Assembly: GCA_044223995.1 (NCBI GenBank)
Contig: JBGALE010000007.1
Coordinates: forward strand, 124,001 to 188,000
Direction: 5' to 3'
Origin: JACMLD01 sp044223995
GTDB lineage: Bacteria > Bacteroidota > Bacteroidia > Chitinophagales > Chitinophagaceae
DNA: 64,000 bases
The notes under the pieces are model-generated. The model did no database searches, was not told where the DNA came from, and saw only the letters and a list, made by a program, of their open reading frames with translations. The translations under genes were made by a program, and so were the position numbers. This document shows, piece by piece, positions 34,495 through 41,952 of the stretch (the first letter of the stretch is position 1; every line of letters begins with the position of its first letter).

Positions 34495-35886
34495 TTATTT
34501 AATAGTTTGAATAAATGAAACCAGTTGTCCCGAAGCTGCGGCTTTGTCCAGCAGCGCCAGGTACCATTCACTGGTTGTTTCTATAAAGTCTGTCTGTGAT
34601 CGGTACAAGACAAATGACGCGTTGGTAAGATCGATCAGTGATATCAATCCCGCTTTGTATTGTGCTGTCTTTTGCTCGTAGGTTACCTGTGCCGACTGCA
34701 GTTGAACCGTTAACTGCTGTAAATTGCCACGGATGATATCGATTGTGTTGTCGGCCTGGCGAATAGCAGCCTGTAATGACAGTTGCTGTTGCTGCCATTC
34801 ATAATCGCTTGCTTCCTGCTGGTAACGGTTAATGGCCAGTTTATCTTTTTTATACAGTCCATTGAAAAGATTGTAGGTAAATGCGATACCGGCCATATAA
34901 TTAAACCGCTGGTAACCGATACCTGTACCCAGCGATTTGTAACTATCATTGTACTGAATGCTCGATCCCCTTGCCCATGTGCTGGCCGCCAGCAGTATCC
35001 TTGGTCCGTATAATTTCCGTATCAGGTTATCAGTACTGGCATAGATATCTTTCTTGCGGCTGAAATAATCCAGCAATGGGTTATGAGATGAATCTGCTGA
35101 CACCATTGGCAATAAAGGCACCGCTGTATAAGACGGGTTGGACAATGTATCCACGATCATATCCATGGCAGTGATACCGGTTACGAGTGACAATTGCTCT
35201 TTCAACTGGTTGATCCTTCCCTGTGTTTGATTATAACTAATGATGGTTTTGGACAGTTCGGCCTTTGCCAGTGAAGAATCGGCGCCTGGGTTGATGCCGC
35301 TGGAAGTAAGCGCTCTGATAACGGTAAAAATCTGTTGTGCCCTGTCGGTGTTTTGTTTGTCTGCGCTGAGACGGTATTGCTGCCGCAGCAAATTAAAATA
35401 GAGCCTTGCAATTTCCAATTGCATTAGATACTGTTCGCGGTCAACATCTGCCTGTTGCAAACCGACATAAGCATTGGCATTATTCAGTTTGGCGGTATTT
35501 AACCCGAAATTCACCAGTTCATATTCGCTGTACAATACAGCAAGATTGCCGGTGGCAGCCTGTGCATTGTTTGACGCACGTACACCCGCCGAAGCGGAAG
35601 GTGTAATGCCAAACGTAAAATAACCACCGGCCAGTGAGTTGTCGGAGCCAATATTAACCTGTTCGGACGCCCTAACCTGTGGCAGGAAAGAATGTTTTAC
35701 ATCGGTAACGATTGCCTTTGAACTATTGAGCAGTGCCTGCTTTTGTTTTATGACCGGTTGGTACTGCAGTCCTGCGCTGATTAACTGCCGTAAGGAATAA
35801 TGTTTCTGTGCAAACGTGAAAGACACTGACAGTAACAGGTAAAACCCTGTTATACCAATGCGCTTTCCAGAATGGAAAGTTTTCAT
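34495..35886 (-). CDS. TolC-family outer membrane efflux protein
   Basis: 463 aa. Signal peptide (ITGFYLLLSVSFTFAQ), then two OEP repeats of long helices: ISAGLQYQPVIKQKQALLNSSKA and a second around residues 300-440 with LSLQAAIRQADNTIDIIRGNLQQL. The end of the protein, QYKAGLISLIDLTNASFVLYRSQTDFI, is the conserved OEP C-terminal helix. It forms the outer-membrane exit duct for the RND pump encoded directly downstream. Confidence 0.92.
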   Translation of the reverse strand: MKTFHSGKRIGITGFYLLLSVSFTFAQKHYSLRQLISAGLQYQPVIKQKQALLNSSKAIVTDVKHSFLPQVRASEQVNIGSDNSLAGGYFTFGITPSASAGVRASNNAQAATGNLAVLYSEYELVNFGLNTAKLNNANAYVGLQQADVDREQYLMQLEIARLYFNLLRQQYRLSADKQNTDRAQQIFTVIRALTSSGINPGADSSLAKAELSKTIISYNQTQGRINQLKEQLSLVTGITAMDMIVDTLSNPSYTAVPLLPMVSADSSHNPLLDYFSRKKDIYASTDNLIRKLYGPRILLAASTWARGSSIQYNDSYKSLGTGIGYQRFNYMAGIAFTYNLFNGLYKKDKLAINRYQQEASDYEWQQQQLSLQAAIRQADNTIDIIRGNLQQLTVQLQSAQVTYEQKTAQYKAGLISLIDLTNASFVLYRSQTDFIETTSEWYLALLDKAAASGQLVSFIQTIK

Positions 35887-35932
35887 TCAACTGTTTATTT
35901 TAAAATGTAAAAAATAGAGTGGTTATACGAAA

Positions 35933-36310
35933 TCAACCAATGGCAGGTGGGCCGCGCAGGGGAGAAAAAACAATATCCTGCCCCTGAAGTACTGAAGACA
36001 GGTAACCATATTTCCTGGAAATAAATGCACAAATGGGAGGCCTTGCTGCAAAGGCAAAGAGTACAAACTCTTTAACTACCAGGCATTTTTTGTGAAATGA
36101 TTTGTAGTGCTTCCGCTCAATGGAGTTGTAATAAGCCCATGATGTGGAGGCAGCTGGCTGTTTTACTACCTGCGGAACTGCGTTAATCCGGCGTGGCGCC
36201 TGAATTGTATAATGAAGCGTATGCGCAGTGAATAAACTCGGAGATGCAGAAGGGCTGCTACCTGTGAGTACCAGGAAAAGTAAGAAATATATCGTGCTAC
36301 CGGCCCGCAT
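35933..36310 (-). CDS. Small exported protein heading the RND efflux operon
   Basis: 125 aa with an N-terminal hydrophobic signal (STIYFLLFLVLTGSSPSASP) and an unusual basic, aromatic body rich in His, Lys and Tyr (YYNSIERKHYKSFHKKC). It ends in SPLRGPPAIG; short exported proteins with an RGPP-type tail in front of RND pump genes are something I recall from Bacteroidota, but no function is known to me. It lies 46 nt upstream of the TolC-like gene on the same strand. Could be a substrate-handling or leader protein; an ORF by chance is less likely given its size and position. Confidence 0.55.
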   Translation of the reverse strand: MRAGSTIYFLLFLVLTGSSPSASPSLFTAHTLHYTIQAPRRINAVPQVVKQPAASTSWAYYNSIERKHYKSFHKKCLVVKEFVLFAFAARPPICAFISRKYGYLSSVLQGQDIVFSPLRGPPAIG

Positions 36311-36411
36311 TGCCGGCGAAGATAGAATATAAGCTCAAATTGTCCTTGTAAATAACATGTTAACGATAAAATACCCGCGCCTGTCCGGCTGGCCTTCCTT
36401 CTCTTTAATTT

Positions 36412-36446
36412 TTTATTAAAAAACGCCCCGGCGTAGAAACACCGGG
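36412..36446 (-). terminator. Intrinsic terminator after the paralogue pair
   Basis: On the minus strand CCCGGTG-TTTCTA-CGCCGGG then GCGTTTTTTAAT: a 7-bp stem with one G-U pair and a U-tract, 117 nt after the stop codon at 36563. It separates this group from the RND operon. Confidence 0.78.
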
Positions 36447-36562
36447 ACAACAAAACTATTTATAAATGAGAACTGCTAAAACAAATTATGGTACTGACTT
36501 GAATCGATAGAATTTTCTTTACGATGTAATAGAAATTATTTCATTTATGCAAATAACAAGAA

Positions 36563-37090
36563 TCAGTCGTAATGTATATTCAGTTTTATTGGATTTAAAA
36601 TAATACAATCAATTGGCGAATCACTTCTTTCATGAATATAGAGGTATTTATTTCCAGGAATACCATTTAAGTCTTGCAACAAGGTAAGCACTGCCTCTGC
36701 GGACTGATCTTTTATTTTACCCCTGCATGATGCGCAGTCAAGGAAATAAAATACCGGTAACAGAAAATTTTTACCCTTCCTTTTCTTCCAAATAGGCTCT
36801 GTTGACAGCAATGCATTTCTTAATCCCGCCGCAAGAAATGCTGGCATTTGCTGAGAAGAAATGACACCTGAAATCTTTCCTTTTTTTACATGAAATTTTA
36901 TGAACATGGAGGATAAATCACAAAGTGTATCATACTTCTCAAATGGAATATTCTCATTCAGGTACTTATATAAATAGTAGTTTAAAGTTGTATCCCCTTT
37001 AATGAACTTGTATATGTTTCTATTTTGTGCATTTGCCTGCGAAGAAAATAAGATCATTCCGATACAAATAAATTTACTCATGTTTGCCAT
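36563..37090 (-). CDS. Secreted protein, paralogue B of a tandem pair, function unknown
   Basis: 175 aa; start at 37090 or the ATG at 37081, which begins a signal peptide (MSKFICIGMILFSSQANAQ). Shares with its neighbour the pattern FIKGD(T/S)(T/S)LNYYLYK, a KYDT..C segment, P(A/S)FL...LRNALLST..WKK and YLLPV.Y. Five cysteines in the mature part suggest disulfides or metal binding, including CASC. Unrecognised family. Confidence 0.65.
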   Translation of the reverse strand: MANMSKFICIGMILFSSQANAQNRNIYKFIKGDTTLNYYLYKYLNENIPFEKYDTLCDLSSMFIKFHVKKGKISGVISSQQMPAFLAAGLRNALLSTEPIWKKRKGKNFLLPVFYFLDCASCRGKIKDQSAEAVLTLLQDLNGIPGNKYLYIHERSDSPIDCIILNPIKLNIHYD

Positions 37091-37130
37091 TTTTATCTAT
37101 TTACAAATTGTACCTTTTGCTAACACAATA

Positions 37131-37637
37131 CTATTCGTATCCGCTTTTTAGAAATAAAGGATTGAGGTAAATACATTCCAACGGAGCGTCATTACCTGAA
37201 CCGGGAAAATGCGGTTTGTCTTGCAATTTAGTCAACTCATGTAACGACCAAACAATTACTTCCAGCGAATTATCTTTCGGTTGGCAATGCTGTTCAAAAA
37301 TATATACAACGGGCAACAGGTACGTTTGCCGCTTATTTTTCTTCCATTTACCTGCAGTTGACAACAGAGCATTTCGCAATACCGTTTCCAGAAAAGAGGG
37401 AATTTGAGTGGTCATTACAAGGTTAGAAAGGACTCCGTTTTCGATATCAAAACGCAGAAAGGAGCAGGAAGAAATACAGGCGGTATCATATTTTTTCAGA
37501 TCTAAATGTGCTTCAATAAATTTATACAGGTAATAATTCAATGAACTATCACCTTTAATAAAATAATCCTTATGTGGAGGCTGCCCTTTAGCAATAATAC
37601 CAATACTAATGAACGCTATTAGAAATAAATTTTTCAT
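37131..37637 (-). CDS. Secreted protein, paralogue A of a tandem pair, function unknown
   Basis: 168 aa with a signal peptide (MKNLFLIAFISIGIIAKGQ). Clearly homologous to the next gene (YFIKGDSSLNYYLYKFI; VLRNALLSTAGKWKKNKRQTYLLPVVYI). The two are 40 nt apart and the pair follows the HExxH lipoprotein by 18 nt, so all three are probably one transcript. The shared LNYYLYK / NALLST core is the best handle for a search. Function unknown. Confidence 0.65.
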   Translation of the reverse strand: MKNLFLIAFISIGIIAKGQPPHKDYFIKGDSSLNYYLYKFIEAHLDLKKYDTACISSCSFLRFDIENGVLSNLVMTTQIPSFLETVLRNALLSTAGKWKKNKRQTYLLPVVYIFEQHCQPKDNSLEVIVWSLHELTKLQDKPHFPGSGNDAPLECIYLNPLFLKSGYE

Positions 37638-37655
37638 ACTCTGTCTAATTAATGT

Positions 37656-39080
37656 TTATTTACAAACTTCACCCTTTACACCTTCCTTATAATCAGCCCT
37701 TATTTTTTCAGCATCAGCCAGGGTAATACCATATTTTTTAATTGTCATATCATCATACGCCTGTTTGAAAGCATAATCCCCGTTCGTTTCCTCCTTCAGC
37801 ACATCATCCAGTCCACCTAATGCCAGGGCATTTGCATCGATAAGGTTCATGCCATAAGATTGCTGCAGGAAATCACTTATCTGGTTGATCCATCTTTGAA
37901 AAATAATCTCATGCTGATTAAAATCTTTCAAATCCGGTGCCTGGCTCATATAAATACTTAAGAAACTATGTGCCAGTTCGTGAATGATAACCGACCCCCA
38001 AAATTCTTTAGACACCTTTGTCCCATAAGTTGGATTTAACTCAATTATCCAAGTTCCTGTATTTTTATCACTAGTGGAAAAAGCAGCTCTCTTACTACCG
38101 TCAGCATTATACAAATCGCTATTCTGCGTGAATTTCAGATTAACATAAAAGCCATTCCCCACATAGGTTTCCCTGAACAATTGTACGATTTGATTTTTAA
38201 AGCTGGCATCCGTTATCCCATTTACAACACTCAGCAGGCAAGGGTCTGTCAATAACTTTGTTATATCATCTATCGTCACCAAATTCACTGTATAATAAGG
38301 CAATTCATTGTAATCCCCGCTGTCTACATACCACAGTTCATCGCTGTTGGAATTTCCGCCGCCACAATTGTCGCAGGTATATCCCAAAAATTCACGCGTC
38401 TCTTCTTTAGAGCCATCGGTATAATAATAAGTGGTAACCAAATACCAGGCCGTATAAACAGGCTCTGAGGAAACCGAACCAAGTCCGTTACTGGCATTGA
38501 AGGATGCAGCATTTTTCTTCCTTTCAGTCAAATTACTTGCTGTTGATAGTTTTCCCTGTTTATAACCAAGTTCACAAATAAATTTGTTGTCAAGCGACAG
38601 AAACGTAATCTTGCCTTCGTAATTTATCGTACCCTTGTTATTATACACACTTACGAGTTCATCGACGGTTATTCCTTTTTTTCCTGCATCCGGTTTACAC
38701 TGAATGATAATCGCATTGCTGATGCCATTTTCTTTATCGTAAGTAACAGCAAGGTAACTCAGGCAATCTTTTCCCCTGTTATAATAAGTAACAAATGAGC
38801 TACCCAGCGGAGCAAAGAGCAGTTTCTTCTTATCATTCAGGAATCGGGATGTCAAATGCTCAATATCTATACTTTCTGAAAGTTTTTCAAATCGCTTTTT
38901 AATTGTCCCTTTTACCGATTTTCTTTCAGTATCCACCCATGTCCTGACTATTTTTTTGTACAATCTATTATTTGAAGCCAGCCCGTCGCTGTTCGCCTGG
39001 TCATTATTTTTATTACAAGCTGTAATCGAACTTAAGGTAATGGTGGCTACAAGTGAGACAATACCGATGTTAATTTTCAT
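37656..39080 (-). CDS. Predicted lipoprotein with HExxH zinc-peptidase motif
   Basis: About 474 aa from MKINIGIVSLVATITLSS, giving lipobox SITAC. Residues ~40-200 are an unrecognised N-terminal region (TWVDTERKSVKGTIKKRF). A short CDNCGGGN cysteine cluster lies at about residue 235. The C-terminal third contains WGSVIIHELAHSFLSIY (HExxH) followed 18 residues later by FNQHEIIFQRW, a plausible third-ligand region, so a zinc metallopeptidase-like fold is likely. Activity is inferred. It heads a probable operon with two small secreted paralogues; the 247 nt upstream (39081-39327) show no further gene. Confidence 0.7.
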   Translation of the reverse strand: MKINIGIVSLVATITLSSITACNKNNDQANSDGLASNNRLYKKIVRTWVDTERKSVKGTIKKRFEKLSESIDIEHLTSRFLNDKKKLLFAPLGSSFVTYYNRGKDCLSYLAVTYDKENGISNAIIIQCKPDAGKKGITVDELVSVYNNKGTINYEGKITFLSLDNKFICELGYKQGKLSTASNLTERKKNAASFNASNGLGSVSSEPVYTAWYLVTTYYYTDGSKEETREFLGYTCDNCGGGNSNSDELWYVDSGDYNELPYYTVNLVTIDDITKLLTDPCLLSVVNGITDASFKNQIVQLFRETYVGNGFYVNLKFTQNSDLYNADGSKRAAFSTSDKNTGTWIIELNPTYGTKVSKEFWGSVIIHELAHSFLSIYMSQAPDLKDFNQHEIIFQRWINQISDFLQQSYGMNLIDANALALGGLDDVLKEETNGDYAFKQAYDDMTIKKYGITLADAEKIRADYKEGVKGEVCK

Positions 39081-39327
39081 TTGAATCATATTTTGAGGGC
39101 TTAGTTACCTGAGAAATAATATGAATCAAATGATGTATGGAAGTCGTTAATCGAAAAGCAAATTATTATTTCAATTCCTTATTTACAAATAAAAAATGGT
39201 AGATTACAGTAATCGGTATGACTATTGAATAGATTCCAAAACTTCTTCTACACAAAAGTTCTGGAACTGCCTCGTCGATAATTATTACATAGCGCAATTC
39301 TGATACAAAAACAATTCAAAAGCGTTT

Positions 39328-40383
39328 TCAGCAAATGCGCGGAAGTTGTTCACCCAGTAAATAATTCACCACGCGTTTGCCGCCTACCCTGCTTTTCATG
39401 ATTACCTTGCCTGGATGTTCACTGGTCACTTCACCAATGATGGCTGCATTGATACCATTGACATCATTGCGCAGTGATTGCAGGAATGCATCCGCGATGT
39501 TCTTTTTTACAATGGCGATAAATAGTCCTTCGTTGGCCACATACAATGGATCAAGACCGAGCATTTCACAGGCGCCGTCCACCTGTGCGTCGATGGGTAT
39601 GGCCGATTGTTCGATATAATAACCGAGATTGGTTAATTCTGCTATTTCATTTAATACCGATGCCACGCCACCACGGGTAGGGTCACGCAGAAATTTGATA
39701 TCCGTGCCATATTTATCCAGCAATGATAATACGGTGTGATTAAGATTTACAGTATCGCTGGTAATATCTGTTTCAAATTCCAATCCTTCGCGCAGGCTCA
39801 TAATGGCAATGCCATGTGCTGCAATATTGCCACTGAGTATGATTACATCACCTGCTTCGATATTTTTATGGTGTATATCCGCCTTCGGGTGTACCATTCC
39901 CACACCGGAAGTATTGATAAATATTTTATCCCCCTTTCCTCTTTCCACCACCTTGGTATCCCCTGTTACAATTTTAATATTTGCTTTGGCAGCCGCTTCT
40001 TTAATACTGACCAGCACTTCCCAGAATTCCTTCATCGTAAAACCTTCCTCGATAATAAAACCGAGCGATAAATACCTTGCAGCAGCACCACACATGGCCA
40101 GGTCATTAACTGTCCCGTTAATAGCAAGGTCACCAATATTGCCACCGGGGAAAAATACCGGGGAGATGACATAACTGTCCGTACTGAAAGCCACTTTGCC
40201 TTTTATATCCAGCATCGCCCCATCGTGCTGCTGATCCAAAAATTCATTTTTCAATACATCAAATACACCGCTTTTTAAAAAACGGTGTGTGAGCAAACCA
40301 CCACTGCCATGCCCCAGGTGGATGGCATCAAATTCAAATAATGGCATCGGGCACTGCAGTTCCATTTTTATCTTGTCTTTCAT
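39328..40383 (-). CDS. hypE: Hydrogenase maturation protein HypE
   Basis: 351 aa of the AIR-synthase/PurM-like fold. It has the N-terminal HLGHGSGG motif, AFSTDSYVISPVFFPGGNIG, RDPTRGGVASVLNEIA and the hallmark C-terminus PRIC, whose last Cys carries the thiocyanate that becomes the CN ligand of the NiFe centre. Last gene of the hyp operon, 9 nt after hypD. Confidence 0.97.
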   Translation of the reverse strand: MKDKIKMELQCPMPLFEFDAIHLGHGSGGLLTHRFLKSGVFDVLKNEFLDQQHDGAMLDIKGKVAFSTDSYVISPVFFPGGNIGDLAINGTVNDLAMCGAAARYLSLGFIIEEGFTMKEFWEVLVSIKEAAAKANIKIVTGDTKVVERGKGDKIFINTSGVGMVHPKADIHHKNIEAGDVIILSGNIAAHGIAIMSLREGLEFETDITSDTVNLNHTVLSLLDKYGTDIKFLRDPTRGGVASVLNEIAELTNLGYYIEQSAIPIDAQVDGACEMLGLDPLYVANEGLFIAIVKKNIADAFLQSLRNDVNGINAAIIGEVTSEHPGKVIMKSRVGGKRVVNYLLGEQLPRIC

Positions 40384-40392
40384 ACTTTCTTT

Positions 40393-41496
40393 TTAATCGA
40401 GCAGCATACTGTCTACATTGGCATAATGATAATAGGCAGCACATGCCCCTTCACTGCTTACCATCGGCGCGCCCAGCGGATGCTCCGGTTTGCATTTCTT
40501 TCCAAAATTGATACATTGCTTTGGTTTCTTCAATCCTTTCATGATATCTCCGCTGATGCATTCTGTATTTTCCTTTGCCTCCGGTATGTGAATATTAAAC
40601 TTCAGCCTGGCGTTGTATTTCTTATACCGTTCATTTACTTCGTAACCGCTTAACGGGATATTGCCAATACCTCTCCAAACTCTGTCACCTGTTTCAAACA
40701 CTTCATGTATGGTATCCTGAGCCATGCGGTTCCCTTCCCGGTGCACATACCTGGCATATTGGTTCTCTACTTTATATTCTCCTTTTTCCAGTTGCTGCAC
40801 CGCCATAAAAATTCCCTGCAATAAATCCACCGGCTCAAACCCTGTTACTACAATAGGACATTGGTATTTTTCTGCAACAGGATAATATTCTTCCAGCCCC
40901 ATGATGGTGCAAACATGCCCGGCCGCAAGGAAGGCGTCAATCTTATTGGCTTCATCACTTAATATTGCTTCCATAGCAGGCGGCACCAGTACATGCGATG
41001 CGAGTATACTGTAATTGTCCAAATGATATTGCGCTGCCTGCACCACACTCAGTGCATTGGCAGGTGCGGTCGTTTCAAAACCAACTGCGAAAAAAACCAC
41101 CTGTTTATCGGGATGTTGCCCTGCCAGTATCACAGCCTCCAGTGGTGAATACATAATCCTGACATCTGCGCCTGCTGCTTTTGCTTCCAGTAAACTTTTC
41201 TTACTGCCGGGTACACGTAGCATATCACCAAAGGAGCAAAGAATGGTATTGGGTTGCTCTGCCAGGTATACTGCCTCGTCTATCACATTCAGGCTGGTGA
41301 CACAAACCGGGCAGCCGGGTCCATGTACCATCGTTATATTTGATGGCAGCATATCCAGTATGCCGTTCTTTACAAGGCTGTGTGTCTGGCCACCGCAGAT
41401 TTCCATCAGCGTCCATGGCCGGGTGGTGATGCGGTGAATTTCTTTAATGAATTCCTCCACCAGTTCAGGATCCCTGTATTCGGATAAATATTTCAT
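40393..41496 (-). CDS. hypD: Hydrogenase maturation protein HypD
   Basis: 367 aa with all family cysteine motifs: MEICGGQTHS, MVHGPGCPVCVT, and the C-terminal 4Fe-4S region (CINFGKKCKPEHPLGAPMVSSEG). HypD, with HypC, is the scaffold on which Fe(CN)2CO is built. Also visible are GFETTAPANA and the conserved VVTGFEPVDLLQGI. Lies between hypC (32-nt gap) and hypE. Confidence 0.97.
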   Translation of the reverse strand: MKYLSEYRDPELVEEFIKEIHRITTRPWTLMEICGGQTHSLVKNGILDMLPSNITMVHGPGCPVCVTSLNVIDEAVYLAEQPNTILCSFGDMLRVPGSKKSLLEAKAAGADVRIMYSPLEAVILAGQHPDKQVVFFAVGFETTAPANALSVVQAAQYHLDNYSILASHVLVPPAMEAILSDEANKIDAFLAAGHVCTIMGLEEYYPVAEKYQCPIVVTGFEPVDLLQGIFMAVQQLEKGEYKVENQYARYVHREGNRMAQDTIHEVFETGDRVWRGIGNIPLSGYEVNERYKKYNARLKFNIHIPEAKENTECISGDIMKGLKKPKQCINFGKKCKPEHPLGAPMVSSEGACAAYYHYANVDSMLLD

Positions 41497-41528
41497 ATCA
41501 GTCCCGTTAATTGCTTCGGATAAAAACC

Positions 41529-41801
41529 TTACCCAATAGTTTCGTGTTGTTCGCTGTTTTCAATCTCTTCCACTTCTCCCATCTGTTTTAGATAACTAAA
41601 TACCTTATTCGCTTCTTCTTCATCCACTTTACTGATGGCAACGCCAACATGCACCAGCACATAATCTCCTACCTGTGCATCGGCGACCATCGACAGGTTT
41701 ACTTCCTTTTGTATGCCACCAAAAGACACTTTTCCCGTGCGGAAAGTATCATCCAGTTGCGCGGTTATCGCTGTTATTTTTCCCGGTATTGCGAGGCACA
41801 T
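41529..41801 (-). CDS. hypC: Hydrogenase maturation chaperone HypC
   Basis: 90 aa beginning MCLAIPGKI, with the essential Cys2, and the family pattern VNLSMVADAQVGDYVLVHVGVAIS. HypC carries the iron fragment between HypD and the hydrogenase large subunit. Separated from hypF by 151 nt of low-complexity repeat DNA, an unusual gap inside an otherwise tight operon. Confidence 0.95.
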   Translation of the reverse strand: MCLAIPGKITAITAQLDDTFRTGKVSFGGIQKEVNLSMVADAQVGDYVLVHVGVAISKVDEEEANKVFSYLKQMGEVEEIENSEQHETIG

Positions 41802-41952
41802 ATTTTTAGTTTTGAGTTGTATGTTTTGAGTTATAAGTTTATTGCAGGATACAAACTATAAAAAACAAGAACCAGGTTCCAAATACCAAGAACCAAAATA
41901 CAAATACCAAGAATCAAAATCCAAACACCAAATATCAAATTCCAAATTTACC
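41802..41952. repeat. Low-complexity repeat array inside the hyp operon
   Basis: Recurring CCAAATACCAAGAACCAAAA / CAAACACCAAATATCAAAT words, the complement of the ATTTGGGATTTGG phrases seen at 2.0-2.9 kb. It separates hypF and hypC and continues into the 3' end of hypF, where it encodes the final residues. Confidence 0.65.

Noticed and set aside
41802..41952. CRISPR array
   Set aside because: The short repeated words have irregular spacing and no unique spacers of constant length; it is low-complexity DNA.
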